Source: G963717155 sp963717155
Lineage (GTDB): Bacteria; Actinomycetota; Thermoleophilia; Gaiellales; JALYLC01
Assembly (NCBI GenBank): GCA_963717155.1
Contig: OY970326.1
Span: forward strand, 496,001-560,000
Length of the DNA stretch: 64,000 nt
Reading direction: 5' to 3'
Under the pieces are notes generated by a model. It saw nothing but the letters and a program-made list of their open reading frames with translations, was not told where the DNA came from and did no database searches. Below, piece by piece: positions 25,240 through 33,974 of the stretch (within the stretch, counting starts at the first letter, position 1; each line of letters begins with the position of its first letter). The position numbers were made by a program, and so were the translations under genes.

Positions 25240-25394
25240 GCGACCCGCGCGACCAGGCGCGAAATTCGATACCGGATGACGGCCGCCAGCGTCGACGTCT
25301 ACACGCCGGATGCTGGGGTGCCTACTTTGGGTCGAGCCGGTCCAGAGCGCGAGGGCGGGTAGGAGACGCGACTGGAGCGGCGAACGCCGAGCCG

Positions 25395-25844
25395 ATGTCG
25401 GAAGAGACTCGCCTCGAGCGCTGGCTCTCCCGTGCCATTGCGCGGGCAACGACGCCGCGCGCAGGTGCCGCGATCATTGCCGCGGTCACGACCATCGCCA
25501 CCGTCGGCTTCGGCGTGCTGATGACGACGATCGACCACAAGAACTTCACCACGGTCGGCCAGGGGCTGTGGTGGTCGGTCCAGACGGTCACGACCGTGGG
25601 GTACGGCGACCTCGTCCCCGGCACCACAGCAGGGCGACTCTTCGCCGCGCTGGTCATGCTGCTCGGACTCGCCTTCCTCGCGGTGATCACGGCCGCGATC
25701 ACAAGCTCGTTCGTGGCGCGGGCCACCGAGGAGCAGGCGAAGCGCGCCGGTGCCGGTGTCGCTCCGGCGACCGCAGACGATGTGCGCGACATCAACGAGC
25801 GGCTTGACCGCATGGAAGCCCTGCTACGAGAACAGTCTCGATAG
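25395..25844 (+). CDS. Two-helix potassium channel
   Basis: A 149-residue protein. TM1 at about residues 22-43, pore helix and selectivity filter TVTTVGYGDLVPG near residues 64-76, TM2 at about 82-105 (ALVMLLGLAFLAVITAAITS), then a short coiled coil (RDINERLDRMEALLREQ) that should assemble the tetramer. It is KcsA/Ion_trans_2-like with no ligand-binding RCK domain. A paralogue lies at 46383-46814. Confidence 0.9.
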   Translation: MSEETRLERWLSRAIARATTPRAGAAIIAAVTTIATVGFGVLMTTIDHKNFTTVGQGLWWSVQTVTTVGYGDLVPGTTAGRLFAALVMLLGLAFLAVITAAITSSFVARATEEQAKRAGAGVAPATADDVRDINERLDRMEALLREQSR

Positions 25845-25891
25845 ACCACTGCTGGGGGCCGCGCCGCTCGGCAAGCCTCGACGTGGTGGAA

Positions 25892-26116
25892 CTAGTCGTC
25901 GTATCCAGGGCCGGACTGAATGCTGGCGGCGAGCTGGTCGAACCACTCGTCGGTGAACGCAAGTTGGTTCGACGGCCAGTCCAGAGCATCTGTTCTCGGC
26001 GGCCAGATCTGAGCCAAGGCATCTCGAAATGGTCGGTTGTCGCGAATGTTCGGTGGGCGCACGGTGAACATGCCGATCACCTGAAATACGACTCGGAACG
26101 TCGTGAAGGTCGACAC
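25892..26116 (-). CDS. Small hypothetical protein, possible frameshift upstream
   Basis: A 74-residue frame from a GTG: TFRVVFQVIGMFTVRPPNIR, then DALDWPSNQLAFTDEWFDQL. The adjacent frame just upstream (WRNVVALPAMHDLAVIRVDL) also looks like protein and could be its N-terminal half, which would place a frameshift near 26115. Family not recognised. Confidence 0.4.
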   Translation of the reverse strand: MSTFTTFRVVFQVIGMFTVRPPNIRDNRPFRDALAQIWPPRTDALDWPSNQLAFTDEWFDQLAASIQSGPGYDD

Positions 26117-26344
26117 GAATCACGGCGAGATCATGCATCGCGGGTAGTGCGACGACATTACGCCAGCCCGCCGCGGCTCGGCGCATCGACGACGAGCGAT
26201 CGTTCCTCGGAGGAACGGTCACCTGGTCGAGCCTTCGTGGAGTCTGGCCTCCACGAGGTTGCTGGAGTTCATTGCTGACCGCTCCGACGACGAGCGCGTG
26301 CAGGCGGCAGTCGCCGAGCACCGCCGAGGAATCGCATAGGTAGC

Positions 26345-26583
26345 CGGCTCAGCCGCATCGTCCGCGACCTGGCCGACCTGGCCGAGCGTAGTAAGTCGAG
26401 AGGCAAGCGCAGTGCTGGGTCTGATCCTGCTCGACATCGATGTCGATACCTCGAGCCCGTCGGGCGAGTTCATGGTGAACGTCATGGGCTCAGCGGCACA
26501 GGTGGGAGCGAAGGATCATCAGCCACCGCACGAAGGACGCGCTCGCCGTCAAGCGGGCCGAGGGTGTGCGTCTCGGTCGGCCG
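26345..26583 (+). pseudogene. Serine-recombinase relic 3 (catalytic part)
   Basis: RLSRIVRDLADLAERSKSRG continues, after a frame change, as LLDIDVDTSSPSGEFMVNVM and GSAAQ. After an extra G near 26501 it continues as WERRIISHRTKDALAVKRAE and GVRLGRP. This is the second half of a resolvase catalytic domain up to the linker. The HTH is replaced by a permease fragment in the same frame. Confidence 0.75.
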
Positions 26584-27141
26584 AGCACCGGCGCGTTCGC
26601 CGCCTGGGTACCCGACTCCGTCTGGCGTGGCCTCTTCCTCGAGCACCACCCGACGCTCAGCGTGATCTGGGGTCCGCTGATCGGCCCGCTCGTCGCCATG
26701 CTGAGCTTCGTCTGCTCGATCGGCAACGTGCCACTCGCAGCAGTGCTCTGGAACGGTGGCATCAGCTTCGGCGGAGTCATCAGCTTCATCTACGCCGATC
26801 TGCTGATCATCCCGATCCTCGACATCTACCGCCGCTACTACGGCGTCCGGATGACCGTCATCCTCTCAAGCGTCCTATATGTCTCGATGGTTGCCGCCGG
26901 CCTGATCGTGGATCTCCTGTTTCGAACACTCGGCCTCGTGCCCACCAGCCGCGACGCGAAAGTCGTCGAAGCATCCGTCACACTCGACTACACGACCGTG
27001 CTCAACATCGTCTTTCTCGCGTTAGCAGGCGTACTCGTGTGGCGCTTCCTCGCGACCGGCGGCCTGCCAATGCTCCGTCATATGAACGATGCTGAGAGCG
27101 ATGATCACGACGCCGGTGGCGCACACGCCCACCCGGCGTAG
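26566..27141 (+). pseudogene. Permease (DUF318/ArsP-YraQ type) C-terminal half fused to resolvase linker
   Basis: The open frame starts GVRLGRP (resolvase) and passes directly into AAWVPDSVWRGLFLEHHPTL, LIGPLVAMLSFVCSIGNVPL, GGISFGGVISFIYADLLIIP and TTVLNIVFLALAGVLVWRFL. These are the second block of helices of the DUF318 permease family, including the conserved GNVPLAAVLW and GGISFGG motifs. The first block of helices is missing. Intact members move arsenicals or other small solutes; half a transporter is unlikely to work alone. His/Asp-rich C-terminal tail. Confidence 0.7.
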
Positions 27142-27216
27142 GCGGTTCAACTCCTCCACCAGCACCTCGACGCCGAGAGGCGCATGGCGCGGGCTCTCGC
27201 GGCAGTGCGTCGAGAA

Positions 27217-27483
27217 TCACACGACCGCGGAGCGGTCGCTGTCCGTGCCGGCGTGATTCCCGCCGAGGGCGTCAAGCCGATCGCGGTATTCCTGCGGATC
27301 GATCTCCCCAACGGCCAGCCGCGCGTCGAGCCTTTCGCGGGCCGAAGCCTCGTGAAGCTGCCGGTCGGGCAGGCAACGAGCGATGAGCGCCCAGACGACG
27401 ACCCCGACGATGGCGACCGCGACGATCACCATCACCGCCATGCCGAACCAACTCCAACCGCTCATGTCGTAGCCGCTCATCAT
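27217..27483 (-). CDS. SHOCT-domain small membrane protein
   Basis: An 88-residue protein. N-terminal Met/Trp/Gly-rich segment (MMSGYDMSGWSWFGMAVMVI), one hydrophobic helix, then a short C-terminal SHOCT motif (ERLDARLAVGEIDPQEYRDR). Such proteins often sit beside metal-related permeases, as here. Complete. Confidence 0.75.
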   Translation of the reverse strand: MMSGYDMSGWSWFGMAVMVIVAVAIVGVVVWALIARCLPDRQLHEASARERLDARLAVGEIDPQEYRDRLDALGGNHAGTDSDRSAVV

Positions 27484-27850
27484 GCCCCGAGGCTAGGCCG
27501 CTGCTCGGCAGCCAGCATCAGCGCACACACCGATCACAGCAGCGGAATTCCCGCACCGCAATTGCCAGCGCCGTTAGCACGCGCCTGGCTCCTTGCTGGA
27601 GTTGGCCTCGCCGTTCGCCGTGTCCGGCGGGGACCCAGTGCTCTCCGCGAGGTCGCCCGCCTCGGAGACACGTTCCTTGGACGACTCGTCACCGGCTGAC
27701 ACGCACGCTCACCGTCTACCGCATCAGGCGGCCTGACACGTCCATAACGGCGCAGGAACATGGAGCGATCGGCGTTCACGCGCGCATTGCCGCTCAGAGC
27801 CCGGTCGTCTCGGCGCCACACCCGGTGTAGCTGAGTAGGGTGGTGGACGA
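27484..27850. other. Gap upstream of mntP
   Basis: No gene is convincing. I looked for a yybP-ykoY-type manganese riboswitch in front of the MntP gene and saw no clear conserved core. Only scattered short palindromes are present. Confidence 0.35.
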
Positions 27851-28402
27851 GTGATCGAGCTCATCGCGCTGGTGCTGCCGCTTGCTCTGGACACGTTCGC
27901 GGTCGCGGCGGCGCTCGGCGTCGCCGGACTTTCGTCGTCCCAGCGCCTGCGGGTTAGCCTCATATTCACCAGCTTCGAGGCGGGAATGCCGCTGATCGGG
28001 GTCGTCATCGGTGACGCGCTCGGGCACGCGGTCGGGTCGCTGGCCGACTATGCGGCGAGCGCGGTGCTGGTCGCGCTCGGCGCGTACCTGATCGTCTCGG
28101 ATGACGACGACGAGTCCGACAAGGTCGCAACGCTCGGGCGCATCCACGGTCTGGCGATCATCGGGCTCGGGATCGGCATCAGCCTCGACGAGTTGGCGAT
28201 CGGCTTCAGCATCGGACTCCTGCGACTCCCGCTGACCTGGGCGATCGTGCTGATCGGCGCCCAGGCGTTCGTGGCCGCACAGCTCGGTCTGCGGCTCGGG
28301 AATCGTGTCAGCGAACGGGTCCGCGAGCACATGGAGGAAGCCGCCGGTCTCGCCCTGATCGCGCTCGGCGTCGTGTTCCTCGTGGCGCGGGCTGCCTCGT
28401 AG
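27851..28402 (+). CDS. mntP: MntP-family manganese efflux pump
   Basis: A 183-residue protein with six helices in two repeated halves: LVLPLALDTFAVAAALGVAG, FEAGMPLIGVVIGDALGHAV, LGIGISLDELAIGFSIGLLR and IGAQAFVAAQLGLRLG. The paired acidic residues in LALDTF and SLDELAIGF are the expected metal-binding positions of PF02659. Exports Mn2+ across the membrane. A 97-bp copy of its middle (27974-28072) occurs as a relic at 30303-30399. Confidence 0.85.
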   Translation: MIELIALVLPLALDTFAVAAALGVAGLSSSQRLRVSLIFTSFEAGMPLIGVVIGDALGHAVGSLADYAASAVLVALGAYLIVSDDDDESDKVATLGRIHGLAIIGLGIGISLDELAIGFSIGLLRLPLTWAIVLIGAQAFVAAQLGLRLGNRVSERVREHMEEAAGLALIALGVVFLVARAAS

Positions 28403-28438
28403 CGATTTGTCCGACTGGGGCTGGGGTACGGTGAAGAA

Positions 28439-29235
28439 GTGGATTACACGATCGATCATGCGATCAACGTGTTCGTGCGGGCACATCCGCTGCTCGGCTC
28501 GGTGCTTACGGGGTTCGCATCCTGGGGTGTGACGCTCTTTGGGGTCGCGGCGTTCGCGTTGTGGCTGCTCGGCCAGGCGCGCCGGGGGTCTACCGTCGAG
28601 CGTGCGCTGCGGGTCTTGCCGCCGCTGCTTTAGGCCTTTTGGTCAACCAGGTGATCAGCCATGCTTGGCATCGAGCACGGCCGTACGAGGCGCATCCCCG
28701 TGGCGTGATCCCGTTGATCTCGGCTCCCCACGACCCGTCGTTTCCGAGCGATCACGCGACTGCCGCGTTCGCGATCGCGTTCGGGATCCTGTTCGTCGCG
28801 TTTCGCGTAGGGCGCGTCTTCCTCGGGTGGGCGCTGTTGATCGCGCTGTCGCGCGTCCTTGTAGGGGTTCACTACCCGACCGATGTGCTCGCGAGCCTGC
28901 TTGTCGGGGTCGGTGCTGGCTTCGTCTGTGCGCGCCTGCTCATGGCGCCGGTGCTTGAGCCGCTGATTCGACTTGTGGGGCGTCTGACTGACCCGATCCT
29001 CGAGCCGATCGAGCACTCGACGCTGGTTCGATCGACGCTGGGTTCGGAGCGCTTCCGAAGCGTCTCGGTCGCGATCGTAGGCGCCGTCCTGCTCCTAGTG
29101 TTTGCCTGGCGTCTCGAGGGCCCACTTCTCGATGACATGCCGCTCGCGGCCATGGCGCTGTGGGTCTCGGTGGTGGCTGGCGCGGTCTACGTGGCTCGCA
29201 TGCAGCCCCACAACCGCCGTCACGTCTCCTCCTAA
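28439..29235 (+). pseudogene. PAP2-superfamily phosphatase with one frameshift
   Basis: Frame one (DYTIDHAINVFVRAHPLLGS to LGQARRG) gives the N-terminal helices. The second frame (AAGLAAAALGLLVNQVISHA) continues with RARPYEAHP, PSFPSDHATAAFAIAFG and SRVLVGVHYPTDVLAS, the three PAP2 motifs. The break is at the five-G run 28584-28588; one more G would restore the frame (ARRGVYRRACAAG). It could be a sequencing indel or a young pseudogene. Intact homologues dephosphorylate undecaprenyl pyrophosphate or other lipid phosphates at the membrane. Confidence 0.75.
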
Positions 29236-29327
29236 GCGGGGCGGTGTCAGCGCGGCATCGTCTTCGCTCGCCGGGCTGGGACGGGCGCGAACCTGATCGG
29301 CGGACTGCAGGCCCCTACGAATGACGA

Positions 29328-29424
29328 CATGCCGACGGCGCGCGGCGCTGAGAGGTGGTGGCCGGCGACGATACGGAAGGTGCTTGCCGGCCAACAGGCG
29401 TCTGCCGTGCGTCCACGACGCTGA
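29328..29424 (+). pseudogene. Serine-recombinase relic 4 (last 30 codons)
   Basis: MPTARGAERWWPATIRKVLA then GQQAS, ending at TGA. It is nearly identical over about 45 bases to relic 5 at 30404-30494. Nothing of the rest of the recombinase precedes it. Confidence 0.75.
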
Positions 29425-29456
29425 GTATTTCCCGGGCGCGAGGACCGGCGCTAGGG

Positions 29457-30056
29457 TCAACTGCCGGCGTTGTTGAGCGCCGCTCTGACCTTCGCGGGGG
29501 TGAGCAGGCCGTGCGACGCCGGTAGGCACGCCTGCACGGCCCGCAGAACTGCGGGCGAGTGTAAATCGATGCCCTGGGCCTTGACCATTTCGGGTGTCAG
29601 ACCACCCTGCGCGGTCGGATCGGGGAAGCGGCTCACACCATGGCTGCGCATGCAGCTGGCGAACGACAGTCCGTCGGCGAGCTGGGTGCGCCGCTGCTGG
29701 GCAGTTGTCTGTGACCCGCTGCCGCCGTTCGTCGGAAGCAGATGATTGCAGGCGTTCACGGCGGTCTGGAAGTGCGGACTGCTGGCCTCGATTTGGTGCA
29801 GAGTCAGCTTGACGTTCCCTCCGACGAAGCGGCGCGGATCGGGAAAGTTCGGCATGCCGTTGGAGCGCATGCACTGGGAGAAGGCGAGCAGTCTGTGCTG
29901 CGCCGTCGTCGCGGCAGTCGTGGTGGTCGCCGTCGTGGAGGAGGCGACGCTCGCAACCCCAGAGGAGCCCCCGCCGCCACAGCCTGCTGCGAGCAGAGAG
30001 CACGCTGCGACTGCGACGACCGAGGCAACGGTGAGTGGACGGCGGCAACGCACCAT
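29457..30056 (-). CDS. Lipoprotein with duplicated Cys-rich unit
   Basis: A 199-residue lipoprotein. Signal peptide and lipobox LLAAGC at residues 22-27, then a Ser/Thr/Gly linker. Two copies of one unit follow: FSQCMRSNGMPNFPDP with VNACNHLLP (about residues 58-105), and FASCMRSHGVSRFPDP with VQACLP (about 130-180). Each has two Cys spaced to make one disulfide. Exposed on the outer face of the membrane. Family frequent in actinobacteria but without a known role. Confidence 0.75.
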   Translation of the reverse strand: MVRCRRPLTVASVVAVAACSLLAAGCGGGGSSGVASVASSTTATTTTAATTAQHRLLAFSQCMRSNGMPNFPDPRRFVGGNVKLTLHQIEASSPHFQTAVNACNHLLPTNGGSGSQTTAQQRRTQLADGLSFASCMRSHGVSRFPDPTAQGGLTPEMVKAQGIDLHSPAVLRAVQACLPASHGLLTPAKVRAALNNAGS

Positions 30057-30302
30057 GTTCGGTTCCCTTCGGTCGTGAGCAAGGAAAGCTCACCACCGCA
30101 ACCTGAACGTCTCGGTGCCGAGTCTGAGGGGTTGCTTAGATCTTCCTAAGAGCCTCCGTTCTCCGGGTCGAAGCAGGCGGGTGACGAGGACGCCACCGCC
30201 GTCTGCATGCCCCGACGATCACGGCCAACCCCACCTCCGGCCTGAGCGGTCGTTGCGTCCGAACGCCGGGGGCGACGACTCTCCGGTGCTCGTTTGTGTC
30301 AA

Positions 30303-30399
30303 TTCGAGGCGGATGCCGCTGATCGGGGTCGCCATCGGCCAGGCGCTCGGGCATGCGTTCGGGTCGCTGGCCGACTATGCGGCGAGCGCGGTGCTGGTC
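30303..30399 (+). pseudogene. 97-bp mntP fragment
   Basis: Near-identical to mntP codons at 27974-28072. Translates MPLIGVAIGQALGHAFGSLA and DYAASAVLV, against MPLIGVVIGDALGHAVGSLA in the gene. It then joins recombinase relic 5 four bases later. The differences show it derives from a paralogue or has diverged. Confidence 0.75.
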
Positions 30400-30403
30400 A
30401 CGG

Positions 30404-30494
30404 CATGCCGACGGCGCGCGGCGCTGAGAGCTGGTGGCCGGCGACGGTTCGCAAGGTGCTCGCCGGTCGGGATGGCGCGAAGATCCTCGTCTGA
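30404..30494 (+). pseudogene. Serine-recombinase relic 5 (last 30 codons)
   Basis: MPTARGAESWWPATVRKVLA then GRDGAKILV and TGA. It shares the run ATGCCGACGGCGCGCGGCGC with relic 4. It follows the mntP fragment directly, so one breakpoint joins the two. Confidence 0.75.
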
Positions 30495-30585
30495 TTCCAC
30501 AGCGTCTGGGCGACCTGTGAATCCGCCGATCGGCGAGCCCACCTGAGCGCGCGTTCCGACCGTCGCGTTCCGTAGGGTGAGGGGT

Positions 30586-32341
30586 GTGAAGCGCGCTGGC
30601 TCGCTGGCCGTGGTGTTGTCGTACGCGCGTGCCCTTGTGCCGCGGTCGCTGGCGGAGGCGGCGCCGGGGTTGGCGATGCTTTTGCGCTACCCCCGCTCGT
30701 TCGTGCGCTTCGACCTGGTGGCGGGCGTGACGGTGGGCGTGGTAGCGGTGCCTTCGTCGCTTGCGATGGCGGAGCTGGCTGGGGTGCCCGTTGTCTATGG
30801 GTTGTACGGAACCTTCCTTCCGCTCGCGGTGTACGGGTTGCTCGGGACGTCGCGGCAGCACGTGGTCGGGCCCGACTCCACGCTGGCCGCGTTGACCGCG
30901 GTGACCGTGGCGCCAATGGCGATGGTCGGCGGGCAGGTCGACCCGGCGCGCTATGCCGCGTTGGCAACGGCGCTGGCGCTGGCGATGGGCGCAGTGCTGT
31001 TTCTGGCCGGGGTCCTGCGGTTGGGATTCGTGGCGGACTTCTTCGGCAAGCCAGTGCTGCTCGGCTACATCAATGGCGTTGCGCTAATCGTGATCGCGGC
31101 CCAACTCGGCAAGCTCCTCGGGATCGACGTCGGCGCGCGCGACTTCTTCGCCATCATCGGCGAGATCGTCCCGAAGCTCGGCGACGCGAACGGGCCGACC
31201 GTGATCCTGAGCGCAGGATTGCTGGCGGTGGCGGTCGCCGCGAAACGTTTCGTTCCCGCGGTGCCGCCGTCCCTGATCGTGCTTGCGCTCGCACTCGTTA
31301 TCGCTGCTGTCGCCGACCTCGAAGCGCACGGGATTGCGGCCGTCGGCCAGGTCAACGGCGGCCTGCCGCCTGTCGAGGTCCCGCGATGTCGGAGCGCAGG
31401 ACGTGCTCGATCTACTCCTTCCTGCGGCGGCGTTTGCGCTCGTCGCGTTCGCTGACCTGGTCGCGACAGTGCGCACGTTCGCGCGCAAGCACGGCTACGA
31501 GGTCGACCCGAACCGCGAGCTGACCGCGCTCGGAGCCGCAAACCTGATCGGTGGTCTGACGAGCGCGTTTCCTGTTTCCTCGTCGAACTCTCGCTCCGCG
31601 GTCAACGATTCCAGCGGCGCGAGATCACAGGGCGCCGTCGTTGTCGCCGCCGCGGTCGTCGGGCTCTTCCTCCTCTTCGCGATGCCCCTGATCGAGCCGC
31701 TGCCCAAGGCGGCGCTCGGTGTGATCGTCGTCGTCGCCGCCGCCGGGCTGGTCAACGTCCGCTCGATCTGGCGCCTCCGCCACGTACGGCCCGCCGAGGT
31801 CGGGCTCGCGCTCGTCGCGTTCGGCGGCGTGCTCGTCTTCGGCGTCCTCGGCGGCGTCGTCGTCGCGATCGCACTGTCGATCGGCGTCTTCCTGTATCGC
31901 TCTGCGCGCCCGCACGACGCCGTGCTCGGCCGCGTTGACGACATCGACGGCTACCACGACGTCGAGCGCTTCCCGACCGCCGCGACCATTCCGGGCCTGC
32001 TCGTCTACCGCTTCGACGCCCCGCCCTTCTTCGTCAACGCCGAGTATCTTCGCCAGCGCGTGCTTGCACTCACCGACGCAGGCGAGGATGTCAGGTGGCT
32101 GGTGCTCAACGCCGAAGCGTGGACGTTCCTCGACGCCACGGCGATCGACACGCTGACTCAGCTGTACACCGAGCTGGACGAACGCGGCATCACGCTCTGT
32201 TTCGCCCGCCTCAAAGGACGACAGCGCGAGATCTTCGCCGAGACCGGCCTGACCGCGCGGATCGGGCCCAACCACTTCTTCCCCACAGTCCGCGCTGCGG
32301 TCGCGGCGTTCGAATCGGAGCGCGCGAGCGACATCGAGTAA
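30586..32341 (+). pseudogene. SulP-family anion transporter with STAS domain, one frameshift
   Basis: The first part (GTG 30586) has PRSFVRFDLVAGVTVGVVAV, VPVVYGLYGTFLPLAVYGLL and GTSRQHVVGPDST, the SulP core. Near 31385 the frame changes by one base (VEVP in one frame, DVGAQDVLDLLLPAAAF in the next). It continues with AANLIGGLTSAFPVSSSNSR and a C-terminal STAS domain (about 31980-32330). Removing one base from CCCGCGATG would give an unbroken transporter of about 584 residues. Likely an anion (sulfate or bicarbonate) transporter if the shift is an error. Confidence 0.75.
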
Positions 32342-32354
32342 GCGCGCCAAGCCA

Positions 32355-32474
32355 GCCCCCTCCGACCTTCTCGTCGTTCACGAACAGGGTCACCTCGCCG
32401 CCCGTGGCGGGTTTCGGCGCGTCGGCGGCGAACTCCATGCGCACGGTGACGCTCCCGGTGGGGTCGAGGGGCGC
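32355..32474 (-). pseudogene. Arylsulfatase C-terminal fragment
   Basis: The minus strand gives PLDPTGSVTVRMEFAADAPK and TGGEVTLFVNDEKVGGG, the beta-sheet C-terminal subdomain of AtsA-type arylsulfatases. The catalytic N-terminal domain and the natural end are missing. Confidence 0.55.
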
Positions 32475-32526
32475 CATCGTGGTGTGGCGCGAACGCGATG
32501 CCCAGAGTGCGACGGAGGGGTAAGTC

Positions 32527-32946
32527 TCAAACGAGCTCGGCGTGGTATGGAAAGAGCGGCGGTTCTCGAAAGGGATCCCGTGGTGGCCCGAGATCCGCGC
32601 CTTCGCGGAGAGGAGGATCGAAGGCCTCCTGATCTGGGGGCCGCTCGAACTCGTCCCACCCATGTTTGAAGTTGTTGGCGCGGATTTCCCGCTTCCATGG
32701 GTCAGTTGCGATGCGATCGGAGTTGAGCACGTCGGCCACGTACGCCCCGTGCTCGTCGAAGACAGAGAACGCCGTTGGCAGGATGCGGCCCCACCAGCGG
32801 CCGTCGGAGAGGTGCAGGTCGTCGCCGTGACGCGCGAGCGGTTGCCCCCGCCAGCTATAGAGCATCTCTGGCTGGGGCTCGAGATCCTCGGGGACGCTCG
32901 AGCCTAAACCGAACTCGACGTTCGGTATGCGGTGTCTAGTTTCCAC
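32527..32946 (-). CDS. Hypothetical protein (139 aa)
   Basis: Well-composed sequence: PEMLYSWRGQPLARHGDDLH, SDGRWWGRILPTAFSVFDEH, NNFKHGWDEFERPPDQ. The first half looks like a small beta-sheet domain with a conserved WRG. No membrane segments. Family not recognised. Start at ATG 32946 accepted as the longest. Confidence 0.55.
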   Translation of the reverse strand: METRHRIPNVEFGLGSSVPEDLEPQPEMLYSWRGQPLARHGDDLHLSDGRWWGRILPTAFSVFDEHGAYVADVLNSDRIATDPWKREIRANNFKHGWDEFERPPDQEAFDPPLREGADLGPPRDPFREPPLFPYHAELV

Positions 32947-33112
32947 GACGCGCTCGTGAATGCTCCTTCATGCGCTCCGTATCATGGGTGAAGCTTTGGT
33001 GACGACGGGGTGTCGATACGGCGGAGGCGTCACGGCTAGTTTGGGCAGGGCCTTAACGGAGAACTTGGAAGATTCGCGCGTAGGTCTAGCGGGCCGGCGC
33101 TAGGCTGCGCGC

Positions 33113-33352
33113 GTGTCGGGGCAGACATTCGAGGCGCAGCCGCTCGCGGTTCTCTTCCGCGAGGAGGATCATTCACCCGCGAGCGGGTTGCGCTTCGGAA
33201 GCGTGGAGGTTCTCCTGCGCGACCACGGCTGGGTCGGGCATGGTCTGCTGCCTTGGATCGGCGCGAGAGCGATGGCGCGCGGGCTTGGCGTGCCGCTGCT
33301 CGACGAACAACGCCAGATCGAGAATCCGCACACAGGTGTGTGGAGGAGATAA
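33113..33352 (+). CDS. Small protein family, copy 1 (79 aa)
   Basis: The GTG-started product contains EAQPLAVLFREEDHSPASGL, RFGSVEVLLRDHGWVGHGLL and PWIGARAMARGLGVPLLDEQ. It is about 80% identical to the protein at 39585-39845. Both the coding region and a downstream segment (about 33370-33420) are shared, so this is a duplicated unit. No family recognised; no signal peptide. Confidence 0.6.
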   Translation: MSGQTFEAQPLAVLFREEDHSPASGLRFGSVEVLLRDHGWVGHGLLPWIGARAMARGLGVPLLDEQRQIENPHTGVWRR

Positions 33353-33451
33353 GTCGGTCGCGCACGGCTTTTGTGAGCCGAGGAAATGCGAAGGGTATCG
33401 ATCCGCGATTCGTGGATTGAGCTCGCTCACCCGCCGCGAGGCTCCGATTAG

Positions 33452-33727
33452 CTAGCGCCTTAGTAGCCGGGCGACGTTGATGTCCCAGCCGAGTCCGTAG
33501 GCTCGCGGTACGAACAGTCGAGGCTCGTCCGGGTTCCAGAGGTGGGGCGCAAGGGGCGTTCCCTGGAGCTGGTCGACAACAAGAGAGCGCGCCCCTGCGC
33601 TATCCGTACGACGGCGTCGCTGCACGGTTGATGGCGCTAGCACGCCCTGAGTAAGCGTAAGCGCAGGAGTCGCATTCTCTGGCCTGGGGAAGCATCGCCG
33701 TCGATCACGCTCTCGGTCTACGCGCAT
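33452..33727 (-). CDS. DUF5808-like small protein, N-terminus uncertain
   Basis: The C-terminal 45 residues (QLQGTPLAPHLWNPDEPRLF, VPRAYGLGWDINVARLLRR) match the DUF5808 pattern, a PRxFVPRxxGxGWxxNxA motif. The N-terminal part is Arg-rich and overlaps a short element that recurs near 43640, so the true gene may begin near 33640 or have lost its start. Confidence 0.5.
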   Translation of the reverse strand: MRVDRERDRRRCFPRPENATPALTLTQGVLAPSTVQRRRRTDSAGARSLVVDQLQGTPLAPHLWNPDEPRLFVPRAYGLGWDINVARLLRR

Positions 33728-33871
33728 CTATTCGACCAGGCTGAGCACGCAACCAACGTCGTCCCGTGCCAGCTGGAAACGCGCTTGGAAACCACCAGTG
33801 GCGAACGGTGGCGAAAACGAGGGCGCCGCCTAACAGCCAAAAGGGTCGTTGAGCAGGCAAAAGGCGACTAG
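33689..33871 (+). pseudogene. Tyrosine-recombinase tail next to tRNA relic
   Basis: EASPSITLSVYAHLFDQAEH (with the nucleophile Tyr context) followed by a basic tail LETTSGERWRKRGRRLTAKR, to TAG. Catalytic Arg/His motifs upstream are missing. Ends 27 bases before the tRNA 3-prime relic, as expected of an integrase beside its attachment site. Confidence 0.65.
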
Positions 33872-33898
33872 GGGCGAATGCCGGTAAAGCCCTCTTCT

Positions 33899-33943
33899 CG
33901 CCCTGTAAGCAGGGGGTCCGGGGTTCGAATCCCCGCTTCGGCT
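33899..33943 (+). tRNA. tRNA 3-prime-half relic, likely att site (second copy)
   Basis: CGCCCTGTAAGCAGG, then T-arm CGGGG-TTCGAAT-CCCCG at 33919-33935 and acceptor end CTTCGGCT. It matches the relic at 4026-4069 in anticodon region and acceptor end. No 5-prime half is found upstream, so it is not functional. Flanked on both sides by integrase tails in opposite orientation. Confidence 0.6.
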
Positions 33944-33974
33944 CTGCGCGAACTACCTGCACAAGGCGAGATTG

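Noticed and set aside
27700..27850. Manganese riboswitch before mntP
   Set aside because: No recognisable conserved yybP-ykoY core in the leader.
29260..29310. Short SulP-like motif GANLIGGLQA before relic 4
   Set aside because: Ten residues only. It resembles AANLIGGLTS of the SulP gene but is too short to separate from chance.
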